NCBI GenBank assembly: GCA_050117315.1
Contig: JASFMY010000010.1
Coordinates: 21,223 to 85,222, forward strand
Direction of reading: 5' to 3'
Length of the DNA stretch: 64,000 bases
Origin: JANQIV01 sp050117315
GTDB lineage: Bacteria; Bacteroidota; Ignavibacteria; Ignavibacteriales; Melioribacteraceae
Shown here: positions 1-7,949 of the stretch, piece by piece
Position numbering within the stretch: the stretch's first letter is position 1
Layout of the letters: each line of letters begins with the position of its first letter
Made by a program: the position numbers and the translations under genes
Notes under the pieces: model-generated
What the model was told of the DNA's origin: nothing
The model's database searches: none
What the model saw: only the letters and a program-made list of their open reading frames with translations

Positions 1-3000
1 AAGCTAAGAACGCAAAAGCTCTTTCCTGTGTTGAATACATACTTTCCGCGATTTTAGTTAGATGCTTTATAATAAACGGGACCTGCTCATGGTCGGGTTT
101 TACTTCGAGCAATACGTTCAGCATAATTGCATTCGCTCTTATCTCTGAATCAAAACTACCGCCTGTTAATCTGTCTGTTTTTTCAGGCTCGTATATAGGC
201 GGGAGTACATCGTAAAATGAATTCCAATTATTCATCAACCCGTATGCCCCGGCAAGCAGGTATTTCATATCATTTGATAGAAAGTCCGGACGGGCTTTAT
301 AATAATTCATAGTTGATAAATCACCTTTGCCGGCAAGTGCTAAAACATAAAGAGAATAAATAATTTCTTTCTTTGCAATTTTTATTACTGTTCTTCTATT
401 TGAATAATACCTAACATAATCTGCCGTTACTTTTTCTTTTGCTTTTCTTGATAAATAATTTAAAAGTTTATTCATCACGCCGGCGGAAACATTAAACCCG
501 GCTTTCTGGGCTTCAACTAAAAAATGAGCTGCGTAAACAGAACCCCACCAGCTTGAGTAACTGCCCCCCTGCCAGTAAGACATTGAACCGTCGTACATCT
601 GCATTGATTCAATTTTTTTAATTCCCTCGTTTACATAATAAACAGGGTTGTTCGTCCTGTAAAGTTCGGAAGCAACAAGTTTGGCGAGTTCATCAAAATA
701 TAACTGCGGAAATAATTTTGAAACCGTCTGTTCAATACAACCGTGCGGATAACCTACAAGGTATTTCAAATGTTTTGCAAACCTTACAGCCGGGAACTTT
801 GACAATGCTAAAGAGGAATGCTGCGTACCTTCCAAAAAGTAGCCCGGGATATCAAGTTCAATTTCCGAACCGGCTTTTATTATCCCGGCTCCCGATTCAC
901 TTATATACGGCGAAAGCGGGCGCACCGCAATGTCAATTTCTTCTTTTACATCATCATAACCGCTTGTTGAAATTATTATTTTCCCCGCGCCCACTTCTTC
1001 ATTTGTTTTAAGCGCAAAGGTAACGTTGGCAGATGAGTTTGCTTTTACTTCAACCGATTTTGAATCGCCGGAAGCTATCTCAATCGGTCCTTCAACTTTT
1101 ATTTTCACGTTAACATTACCGTCCTTGCCAGTAGTGTTAATCAAACTTACATTTGAAACAAGCGAATCATTCTGCGATAGAAACCGCGGTATTTCAGCCT
1201 GCATAATAATGTCGTCCGCTACTTTCATATTGGCAGAAGCACTTCCGAATTTTGAACCCGTGTATGCAACAGTCATAATTCTTAGATCACCGTTGTACTG
1301 CGGAATATTTAAATCAACAGTTACTTCGCCGCTGCCGTTAGTTTTTTTAATTCCGCTCCAGAATGAAACCAGCTTAAATCTTTTTGATTTTATCGGGTTG
1401 CTTCTTTTTTGTAATTCAGCCATTACTACGTCACCGCCGCCGGGAGTTGAACTTTCCGAAACAATTTCGGGAAGCAGTAATTTATATAAATCATAGCTGC
1501 TTACTTTAAGCGGCTGCTTTGCATACATATACGCATAAGGATCGGGCGACTTATAATTCTTAACCTGCAAAATACCTTCGTCAACAGCAGCTACGGTAAC
1601 ATAAACGTTTTCCCGTGGTAATGTTTTTACTTTTATCTTCTGGGTTGTTCTCGGTTTTACCTTTCCCGGGGAGTCAATCGATACCGAAAGTTTATTTTCT
1701 TTTCTTTCAACTTTCATTGAAGCAAAACCGTGTCCAACCAAAAACGGGGCGCCGCTGTTTGTCCCGTGCGGTTTAAACAATGTTGCCGACACATAAACAT
1801 TCGGCATGTAATCAACTGATACCGGGATATTTACTTCAGTTGATTTATTGTTTACTTCAACAAATTGATAATCGTAAATACCGTTTCTCTCAAGTGTTAC
1901 AAGCAGTTTGCCTGAGAAGGGTGTGGTGAACAATACTTTTGCATTCTCTCCGGGTTCGTAAACTTCTTTGTCAAAAACAATATCAACTCTTCCTTCTTTA
2001 TCAACTTCAAAAGTGGATGCGGTTGAACGGCCCCAGCCGTATGCGTAAAATGTTTTTCTCACGTAATCATTTTGCCCGGTTTTATAAACACGCAGTTCAT
2101 ACCTGCCGGATCTGCTTACTGAAAACTTATAGTCTGTCGCACCGTTAATCGTTAAAGGTTTGTCCCACTCTTTAACTTCTTTTTGTTCGGAGCCGTAATA
2201 ATATTTGCCGTACCTGTCTTTCTTTAATACTGTCTGCCATTCGTATCTAACCAATTCAACTTTTGCATCAAAGTCGTTAATAACTTCATCCTTTTCATCA
2301 ACGGCGACAAGTTGAAAACTCAATTGTTTGTCGGTTCCGAAATAATAACCCGGTGCATTTATTCCCACAAAATATTTCTTTGGATAAACATCAAAACTTA
2401 TTGCCCTGTTTACAGGCCTTCCCGTTAAGTCAAATACAGATACAAAAGCTGTCCCGGTTATAATTCCGCCGCCTGTGATGTCTGAAGGCACGATGTAAAC
2501 AAATTCAGCTTCACCGTTTTCATCAAGGTTGCCGTCAAGAGTATAGCTTTCAATATCTGTTTGCGAAAAGGAGTTATCGCTGAAATTAAATTTCGAGAAT
2601 TTCTTACTGTAGAAATTCCTATGACTCATATTTACCGTAACATCGTATTTTAGGTTTGCACCTTTTGCACCGAACAAATATTCGGCATTTATTTTTATCG
2701 GCACTTTATCGCCTGCGTAGGCAATCTCTTTTTCTTTTGAAAGCGTTACTCTTATTTTGTCGGGTACAAATTCTTCAACGCTGAATTTGTATGCAGCTAT
2801 TAATTTTTTCGAACCCGTGTACACATCCGCTGAATACTCGCCTGTTTGTGCGTAGTCCGGTAAATCAATTTTTATTTCAAACGATCCTTCTGTGTTTAAT
2901 GTTCTTTTATATTCTTCAAAAACTTTTCCCGTAGGAGTAAACAGTTTAACCAGTACGGGCATCGGTTCAACGAGATTCACTTTATCGTTGCGGACAATCC

Positions 3001-4747
3001 CGGTTAAGTTTACCTGTTCACCCGGCCTGTAAAGATTTCTTTCGGAATAAATGAATGCTTTATAGTTTAGAGAATATTGCGTGATACCGCCGACATCAAA
3101 GCGTGATGTTTCAATGCCCGTTTCCCGTAAATCAATATAATTGAAATCTTCGCCTAGTTCGGCTGTAATTAAACGCGGTGTAAAACCTTCAATGTCGTCT
3201 TCAATATCTTTGAAATGCACAACACCGTTTGGATCCGTTAACCCGCTCAATAATGTCTGGTTGTTTCGTGAGATTACACTTACCTCAACATTAGCAACCG
3301 GCAGCGCTTCTTTTAATGAATTAATAAATACTATGATTTCATTACCTGTTTTTTTTGTGATAATACCGAGATCGGAAATTGCAACCATCTTTGAATCATT
3401 TGTCCAGCGGCGGTCGGACGCCCTTGCATTAATTACATAAATACCCCGGCGCTTTTGATTTAACACTTTATCCAAGCTTACATTTATTTTATTGAGCCAA
3501 TTTTTACTGTTATTCAGCTTAACTTCTTTAGTATAAATCTGCTTGCCGAATGTCCCGACATTGTAATCTGTTCCGTAATAATCATCGTAATAGTCATAAT
3601 AATATTCATACCGGCTTAGAAAGTGAATAAGGTTATTTTTGAAAACCTGCGATACTTCAATATCAATCCCCGGAACGTTAACGGCGTTCAACTCAAGTTT
3701 CTTTTCACCGGTAAGCATTAAATACTTCCCTTTGTTATCGGTGAAATTTATTGAAGGATCAAGATTAACAAGTGAAACAACCTGCTCGTAATCAAACTCA
3801 AGTTCGCCGCCGTACAATCCCGGCAGTCCTTTGCTTATCTTTAAATTAACCGTGTTAAGATTTACAATGTCGGCCTCAATCCTGAACTTGTTTTCGCTTA
3901 CAAAAAATTTCATTTCTTTGGGCGGATCAAAAGAAACATAATCAGCCAGGCTTTTTTGATCGACTGTCTGTGTAGTAGAAACTTCCACCCACCCGGTTGA
4001 GCCGTCAAACCCGGCGGCAACACGTTTAATTGCCAGTTTTGTTACCGGCGGCAATTCGTACTTGAATGTACGCTCATCCTGCAAAGGTGCTTTGCCTATT
4101 ACCGATTGCAGTCCCTCGTTAACTTTGATTTCCAGTTTCTGCTTTTTATCTGTCTGTTTTATCTCGCCAAAGTTTATCGCTATTACATCAGCAGACTGAT
4201 CGGATACAATTTCATAATTTTCAATTTTACCGTTGTCTATAAAAACATTTAAATATTCTCTAAGGCGATCGGGCGTTACGGCGTAATTAAAATAAATGTT
4301 TGCTTTAACGGTTAAAGTATAATCCCTGTTGGGAATCTGTGTCCAGAAAAAATCTGCTTTTAGTACTTCAAAATCCGGTGTGCTGAACTCATAAGTATCA
4401 AAATCGGGTGTAAAAATAGAATTGAATAAAACCTTCTTAGTTACTTTCGCTTCGTACTTCTGGATAGGCTGCAGCGCATAATCGGGCGAAAATAAAAGCG
4501 TACTGGGTGAAGTCCATTTAAACTTACCTTCAATCTTCGGTTCAAACTCAATGAACTTTTCGTCAAGCCATTTGCCTTGAATATCAGCAGAAGCCAAATC
4601 TTCCGAGAACTCCACTGTAAAAGTTGTTAACCGATCTACTTCGCCTTGCGGCTCAAACTCTTTGATTGTTACTGTGTTTTGTCCGCCGCAGTTAAATAAA
4701 ATGATTGTAAATAAAAATAGAATTGTAAAGTTTCTGAAAACACTCAT
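1..4747 (-). CDS. Bacterial alpha-2-macroglobulin lipoprotein, thioester type, cut by left edge
   Basis: This is the first 1582 residues of a very large protein; the frame is still open at base 1. The family traps proteases in the periplasm through a reactive thioester. The N-terminus is a lipoprotein signal (hydrophobic run, then LFNC with the lipid Cys at residue 20). It is followed by a long stack of beta-domains (MG type, with an Ig-like first domain) and, near residue 1337, the motif PHGCIEQT. This matches the CxEQ thioester of the YfhM class, unlike the YfaS class, which lacks it. Helical complement-like repeats follow (WQGG, then a TQERAFAFLA segment). An intact family member would be about 1650-2000 residues, so a few hundred are missing to the left. 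The ATG at 4747 has GGAG upstream. YfhM-type genes often sit beside pbpC (PBP1C); that neighbour would be left of the window. Confidence 0.93.
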   Translation of the reverse strand, partial: MSVFRNFTILFLFTIILFNCGGQNTVTIKEFEPQGEVDRLTTFTVEFSEDLASADIQGKWLDEKFIEFEPKIEGKFKWTSPSTLLFSPDYALQPIQKYEAKVTKKVLFNSIFTPDFDTYEFSTPDFEVLKADFFWTQIPNRDYTLTVKANIYFNYAVTPDRLREYLNVFIDNGKIENYEIVSDQSADVIAINFGEIKQTDKKQKLEIKVNEGLQSVIGKAPLQDERTFKYELPPVTKLAIKRVAAGFDGSTGWVEVSTTQTVDQKSLADYVSFDPPKEMKFFVSENKFRIEADIVNLNTVNLKISKGLPGLYGGELEFDYEQVVSLVNLDPSINFTDNKGKYLMLTGEKKLELNAVNVPGIDIEVSQVFKNNLIHFLSRYEYYYDYYDDYYGTDYNVGTFGKQIYTKEVKLNNSKNWLNKINVSLDKVLNQKRRGIYVINARASDRRWTNDSKMVAISDLGIITKKTGNEIIVFINSLKEALPVANVEVSVISRNNQTLLSGLTDPNGVVHFKDIEDDIEGFTPRLITAELGEDFNYIDLRETGIETSRFDVGGITQYSLNYKAFIYSERNLYRPGEQVNLTGIVRNDKVNLVEPMPVLVKLFTPTGKVFEEYKRTLNTEGSFEIKIDLPDYAQTGEYSADVYTGSKKLIAAYKFSVEEFVPDKIRVTLSKEKEIAYAGDKVPIKINAEYLFGAKGANLKYDVTVNMSHRNFYSKKFSKFNFSDNSFSQTDIESYTLDGNLDENGEAEFVYIVPSDITGGGIITGTAFVSVFDLTGRPVNRAISFDVYPKKYFVGINAPGYYFGTDKQLSFQLVAVDEKDEVINDFDAKVELVRYEWQTVLKKDRYGKYYYGSEQKEVKEWDKPLTINGATDYKFSVSRSGRYELRVYKTGQNDYVRKTFYAYGWGRSTASTFEVDKEGRVDIVFDKEVYEPGENAKVLFTTPFSGKLLVTLERNGIYDYQFVEVNNKSTEVNIPVSVDYMPNVYVSATLFKPHGTNSGAPFLVGHGFASMKVERKENKLSVSIDSPGKVKPRTTQKIKVKTLPRENVYVTVAAVDEGILQVKNYKSPDPYAYMYAKQPLKVSSYDLYKLLLPEIVSESSTPGGGDVVMAELQKRSNPIKSKRFKLVSFWSGIKKTNGSGEVTVDLNIPQYNGDLRIMTVAYTGSKFGSASANMKVADDIIMQAEIPRFLSQNDSLVSNVSLINTTGKDGNVNVKIKVEGPIEIASGDSKSVEVKANSSANVTFALKTNEEVGAGKIIISTSGYDDVKEEIDIAVRPLSPYISESGAGIIKAGSEIELDIPGYFLEGTQHSSLALSKFPAVRFAKHLKYLVGYPHGCIEQTVSKLFPQLYFDELAKLVASELYRTNNPVYYVNEGIKKIESMQMYDGSMSYWQGGSYSSWWGSVYAAHFLVEAQKAGFNVSAGVMNKLLNYLSRKAKEKVTADYVRYYSNRRTVIKIAKKEIIYSLYVLALAGKGDLSTMNYYKARPDFLSNDMKYLLAGAYGLMNNWNSFYDVLPPIYEPEKTDRLTGGSFDSEIRANAIMLNVLLEVKPDHEQVPFIIKHLTKIAESMYSTQERAFAFLA

Positions 4748-4843
4748 GTATTTCTCCGATATATTTGCCTATGGTTAGAATTAAATCTCAAAATAAACAA
4801 TTACCCGAAGATTATAAAGTTAGGGTTGTATGAAATGTTAGTA

Positions 4844-4851
4844 CAAAGATA
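4844..4851 (-). promoter_or_regulatory. Candidate -7 box upstream of the macroglobulin gene
   Basis: Read on the minus strand this is TATCTTTG, a full match to the Bacteroidota -7 consensus TAnnTTTG. It lies about 93 bp upstream of the start codon. The expected -33 element about 20 bp further upstream is only T-rich, so the call is moderate. Confidence 0.4.
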
Positions 4852-4888
4852 TGAGTATCAAGTAGTAAGATAAAAGAGAAAGAATACC

Positions 4889-4906
4889 GGTTGTTAGTTA
4901 ACAACC
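4889..4906. promoter_or_regulatory. 18-bp perfect palindrome, possible operator
   Basis: GGTTGTTA-gt-TAACAACC is a perfect inverted repeat about 140 bp upstream of the macroglobulin start and about 38 bp upstream of its candidate -7 box. It has no T-run, so a dimeric regulator site is more likely than a terminator. The cognate protein is unknown. Confidence 0.4.
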
Positions 4907-4970
4907 AAATATTTATGTTAATATCTTCATTATACAATAATTAATTTTATAATTAAAAAATTAATTATAA

Positions 4971-5520
4971 ATGAAAACAATCACTCTTAAAAAATTCATA
5001 TCTCATTTCGGTGAAGAAAGAAAAGGGCAGATAATTACAGGAACCAGGTTAAAAACATCTTAGAACAAGAATCCCCAAAAGTTGACAAAGATACAAAAGA
5101 TGCAATGGATGGTATTGCATCAAGAGGCGAAAAAAAACTGGTGATACTATGATCGTCTAGCGAGAAAGGAAAATGATCCAGGTAAACAAAAAGAAATCTA
5201 TTTAAAAGCTTTAAAGGAATACTCCGAAAGTAAGGAATTACATAGTAATTATGCTACTATTCTCAATCAAAAGAGAAAAGAATATGACGAAGCAGAAAAA
5301 CGAAAAACATGATCAAATTAATCTTGAATTATGGTTTTATTGCTATGCTATCTTCACAGATGAATATCCTGAAAGCAAATCAAAAATAGAAGAGCTTCTT
5401 GATAAAGGTGTCTGTTCAATTGGCTGGGACTTTAGTGAAATTTTAAAAATTGCAAAAAAAGAAAACCACCCGGATTACGATACTTTAGTTGAGTTTGACA
5501 AAAGAATTACGCAGCCGTGA
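4971..5520 (+). pseudogene. Broken TPR-like gene (at least two frameshifts)
   Basis: Protein-like sequence continues through three reading frames. An ATG at 4971 opens a frame that stops at 5063. A second frame (from about 5042 to 5152) reads NQVKNILEQESPKVDKDTKD. A third (5145-5312) reads YDRLARKENDPGKQKEIYLK and then SNYATILNQKRKEYDEAEK, which has the A/Y/L spacing of tetratricopeptide repeats. A fourth (to 5520) ends with KIAKKENHPDYDTLVEF. An open frame at 5251-5520 could be read as an 89-residue protein, but its N-terminus overlaps the TPR-like frame, so I read the stretch as one decayed gene. Original function unknown. It lies beside a transposase and repeats, a usual place for decayed genes. 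Confidence 0.4.
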
Positions 5521-5524
5521 TAAA

Positions 5525-5617
5525 AACTATATCACCCCTACGAGGTTAGTGGTGACTGGGATTCAGTGTTTTTATAATAATGTCATCCCTTCGGGATTTG
5601 TAAAGAAAAGATTATCA
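5525..5617. repeat. 93-bp direct repeat flanking the REP transposase, left copy
   Basis: This segment and 6224-6316 are the same length and differ at about three bases. Each copy carries an imperfect palindrome (cACCCCTACGAGGTTAGTGGTGA; the right copy has CGGGG) and a second small hairpin, CCCTTCGGG. The pair brackets the transposase gene, as expected for a unit mobilised or duplicated with it. Confidence 0.8.
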
Positions 5618-5679
5618 GCAAAATATAAACCCAATTGGTTGGCAGAATTATAAAAGAATCAAAACAATTAAAATTACCA

Positions 5680-5692
5680 ACCCCGAAGGGGT
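5680..5692. repeat. REP-like palindrome ACCCCGAAGGGGT
   Basis: A short palindrome with a GAAG core, about 60 bp upstream of the transposase start. It is the same kind of hairpin as those in the flanking repeats and the one over the transposase ribosome-binding site. Confidence 0.6.
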
Positions 5693-5731
5693 GTAACGAT
5701 TATAACAAAAAAACAATACACTAAAACATAA

Positions 5732-5744
5732 ACTCCGAAGGAGT
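5732..5744 (+). promoter_or_regulatory. Hairpin ACTCCGAAGGAGT containing the transposase RBS
   Basis: The right arm of this palindrome contains GGAG, 8-9 nt upstream of the ATG at 5752. If the hairpin forms in mRNA the Shine-Dalgarno is hidden, which would keep transposase translation low. The pairing is seen in sequence; the control is inferred. Confidence 0.5.
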
Positions 5745-5751
5745 GACACAC

Positions 5752-6213
5752 ATGCCCGGTACATTCACCCAGATTTACATACAAATAGTTTTTGCAGTTA
5801 AAGGTAGAAAAAATCTAATATCCCAAAACTGGAAAGACAACCTACATAAGTACATTGCCGGTATTATAAAAGGCAAAGATCAAAAACCCATTATAATAAA
5901 CGGCATGCCGGATCATATCCATGCTTTTATCGGGCTAAGGCCATCAATGCCAATCTCCGACCTTGTTCGTGATATCAAAAATAACTCAACCAACTTTATC
6001 AATGAAAACAATTTTGTGAAAGGAAAATTCTCTTGGCAGGAAGGCTACGGCGCTTTTTCATATTCGCATTCCCAAATAGAGAATGTTTACAATTATATAT
6101 TTAACCAGGAAAAACATCATCAAAAGAAATCATTTCGTGATGAATATTTGGAGTTTCTAAAAAAATATGAAATCGAATTTAACGAGAAATATTTGTTTGA
6201 CTGGATTGAGTAA
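5752..6213 (+). CDS. REP-associated tyrosine transposase (IS200/IS605-like Y1)
   Basis: A 153-residue single-strand DNA transposase of the Y1/HUH superfamily, which cuts and joins at hairpins. The HUH motif is DHIH (His55 and His57) and the nucleophile is probably Tyr115 in NVYNYIFNQEKHH, the usual C-terminal helix motif. The start TFTQIYIQIVFAVK is the common beginning of this family. An upstream GTG at 5743 is in frame, but the ATG at 5752 fits the spacing to GGAG. The gene sits between 93-bp direct repeats with several short palindromes around it, the arrangement of REP-linked (RAYT) genes that are domesticated or mobilise REP units. It looks intact. No TnpB accessory gene is present. Confidence 0.92.
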   Translation: MPGTFTQIYIQIVFAVKGRKNLISQNWKDNLHKYIAGIIKGKDQKPIIINGMPDHIHAFIGLRPSMPISDLVRDIKNNSTNFINENNFVKGKFSWQEGYGAFSYSHSQIENVYNYIFNQEKHHQKKSFRDEYLEFLKKYEIEFNEKYLFDWIE

Positions 6214-6223
6214 GAGTCAATTT

Positions 6224-6316
6224 AACTATGTCACCCCTACGGGGTTAGTGGTGACTGGGATTCAGTGTTTTTATAATAATATCATCCCTTCGGGATTTGT
6301 AAAGAAAAGATTATCA
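6224..6316. repeat. 93-bp direct repeat flanking the REP transposase, right copy
   Basis: Partner of 5525-5617. It begins 10 bp after the transposase stop and carries the better palindrome of the two (CACCCCTACGGGGTTAGTG). A more diverged relative appears at about 36062-36092, so the element is dispersed. Confidence 0.8.
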
Positions 6317-6792
6317 ATAATCATTCGAACTATTTGATGAGATGCACCTTGATTTTCAATATCCAAAATGGGATTTTTTTGTACCAGTTAGCCGGGTAAT
6401 GTCGCCATCTCCAAGCCCCCTAAGAATCCCGCTGTTGCATATAAGCGTCAACTTAATACGAAATATTTATTTTGGAGCAATAGCCCCAACTTTTTCATAA
6501 TGAATCCCTGGGCAAGTTGGGGAAGAATTATTAGCACACACAACCATGGGCTTTCCCGGTAAGGGATCCTTCTGATAGCCCAAATAATTAGTTTTTGGGG
6601 ACTAAAGTCCGTGAATTTTAGGCTAATATAAACCTCCGGCATGAAGAGTATGTTGCAGAACTAAAATATTATTTAAAATTTTTGAGTAGGCTGCAGTTCC
6701 TAAAAGATTATTTAAGTAAAAAGATTTATAGGAAGGATTCTCGCTCCCGAAAAAAGCCGATACCCTTTTTAAGGAAATTTTTCTTTGTTTTT
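6317..6792. other. Non-coding stretch with hairpins
   Basis: No convincing gene. It holds a long-armed hairpin (CCCCAACTT at 6484-6492 with AAGTTGGGG at 6514-6522) and a short one (GGACTAAAGTCC near 6598). The phrase ATAAGCGTCAACTTA near 6440 recurs in opposite orientation near 7855, which suggests dispersed repeat debris. A minus-strand frame across it (6448-6642) has no recognisable family or ribosome-binding site. Confidence 0.5.
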
Positions 6793-7380
6793 TTAGGGCA
6801 TCCAGGTTATTATCCCGTCTTCCTTACATTCCCGGTTCCATTCAATAAATTCGGCGTAGGTTCTTATTCCGTCTTGTATTACAGCTTTATATATTTTAAT
6901 TCCGCCGACTTTTTCGTTATCCGGTATTGAATATTTTATGTTTAGTATAGCTTCCCTTGTTTCTTCGGTTAATACTTCCAATATCCTTTCTGCAACTTTC
7001 TCAAAATAACCAACATAAGGGGAATCATTCAGTATCTGTATCATATCAATTTGCCATAATTGTTTTTTTGCATCTTCATAGTATAAATGCCATTCAATAC
7101 ATCTATCTTCAGAGTTAATTAGATTTTTATAAACAATTTCTTTGACTTTAGGATTTTCAGCGAATTTCGACATAACTCCAAAGCTTTCGGCAATAGAAAA
7201 TTTCTTTGTATATATATGGAAGTCAATATCTAAATTTTTTACAAGTAATCCCGTCTTTAATGATCCCACCAGGTTAATCTCGGCTCCTATTAAGCCCCAC
7301 ATTTCATAAATTTTTAAGTCGTCAATTATAGACAACGCTTGCTTTTCTGTTTCTTCTGCAATTGTAATTATCTTTTCCAT
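6793..7380 (-). CDS. Nucleotidyltransferase-like protein (small stand-alone family)
   Basis: A 195-residue soluble protein. Residues 39-53 read GSLKTGLLVKNLDID, the GSxxxG...DxD pattern of nucleotidyltransferase-fold proteins. The rest resembles a conserved family found mostly in Firmicutes and often misnamed phosphoglycerate mutase family protein (EWHLYYEDAKKQLWQIDMI, FEKVAERILEVLTEETREAI, AVIQDGIRTYAEF, ending in ITWMP). The substrate is unknown. I place the start at ATG 7380; a TTG at 7395 lies inside a mobile element. That element begins 1 bp upstream of the ATG, so the native leader and ribosome-binding site have been replaced. The codon pattern is intact, but expression may be altered. 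The family link is recalled from similar sequences rather than searched. Confidence 0.7.
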   Translation of the reverse strand: MEKIITIAEETEKQALSIIDDLKIYEMWGLIGAEINLVGSLKTGLLVKNLDIDFHIYTKKFSIAESFGVMSKFAENPKVKEIVYKNLINSEDRCIEWHLYYEDAKKQLWQIDMIQILNDSPYVGYFEKVAERILEVLTEETREAILNIKYSIPDNEKVGGIKIYKAVIQDGIRTYAEFIEWNRECKEDGIITWMP

Positions 7381-7381
7381 A

Positions 7382-7497
7382 TATACTTGTTGCAAATTGG
7401 TTTTGGGATTTAGTTTTTATTTAGAACTCACCTAAATCCTCTCTTAAAAAGAGAGGATTTTATGGCGAAATCCCAAAACCAATTTGGCTTGTGTATA
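7382..7497. mobile_element. MITE copy 1 (TA-flanked, ~30-bp inverted ends)
   Basis: A 116-bp element bounded by TATACTTGTTGC...AAATTGGTTTTGGGATTT and its inverted partner ending GGCTTGTGTATA. The inner 18 bp of the ends (AAATTGGTTTTGGGATTT) are perfect inverted repeats and the outer ~12 differ. The centre is a hairpin of CCTCTC/GAGAGG arms. It lacks the middle block present in copies 2 and 3. TA at both borders suggests Tc1/mariner or IS630-type insertion. Confidence 0.85.
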
Positions 7498-7517
7498 ATA
7501 AGTTACCTTCTTAAAAT

Positions 7518-7670
7518 TTGCGATTGCACATTTTTACCGGCATAGTTTCAACATTTATTTCATTCCCGTCTACAAAGTCAGCCTTTCAATTGATCTTTAC
7601 CCCTAATTATGCATTAGGAAGGTACACAATTTATGAGTCTTTTAAAAACAATAGGTTACTTCAAAATTAG
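7518..7670 (+). pseudogene. Short protein-like relic
   Basis: An open frame of 50 codons, without a clear start, reads STFISFPSTKSAFQLIF and then TPNYALGRYTIYESFKNN before a stop. The composition looks like a decayed outer-membrane or secreted protein fragment lying between two mobile elements. I cannot assign a family. Confidence 0.2.
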
Positions 7671-7809
7671 AGTTTCTGCAAAATTAGATATCTAAACGTT
7701 TTGTCATTTCGACCGGAGGGAGAAATCTTTGAAATTGTACTCTAATTGAAGGATTTCTCACCCAAAAAACGGGTTCGAAATGACAATTTTTATTTTGCAG
7801 AAACTCTAA
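7667..7809. mobile_element. Inverted-repeat element with TTAGAGTTTCTGCAAAAT ends
   Basis: A 143-bp element whose 18-bp ends (TTAGAGTTTCTGCAAAAT and its reverse complement) are perfect. Inside is a second inverted pair, GTCATTTCGA...TCGAAATGAC, of a type common in Bacteroidota intergenic DNA. A further single end follows at about 7902-7917, and single ends also occur near 32294-32310 and 41779-41795, so this is a dispersed family. Confidence 0.7.
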
Positions 7810-7949
7810 TTATTAAAAATTCCCATTGGAGCTACACATCTACGACTAATTGCAGTAAGTTGACGCTTATGCGCTCTGCGGGATTCGAAATGACTGACTT
7901 TTTATTTTGCAGAAACTTTATTTTCTAATGCATAATCCGGGTTTATATG

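Noticed and set aside
718..3440. Several plus-strand open frames (718-1011, 1026-1496, 1939-2148, 3141-3440)
   Set aside because: They lie on the opposite strand of the clear macroglobulin gene, have no family match and no ribosome-binding sites; they are shadows.
6448..6642. 64-codon minus-strand frame in the hairpin region
   Set aside because: Composition follows repeat hairpins, no Shine-Dalgarno, no recognised domain.
7746..7928. 60-codon plus-strand frame
   Set aside because: Runs through the inverted-repeat element and its solo end, so it is repeat DNA.
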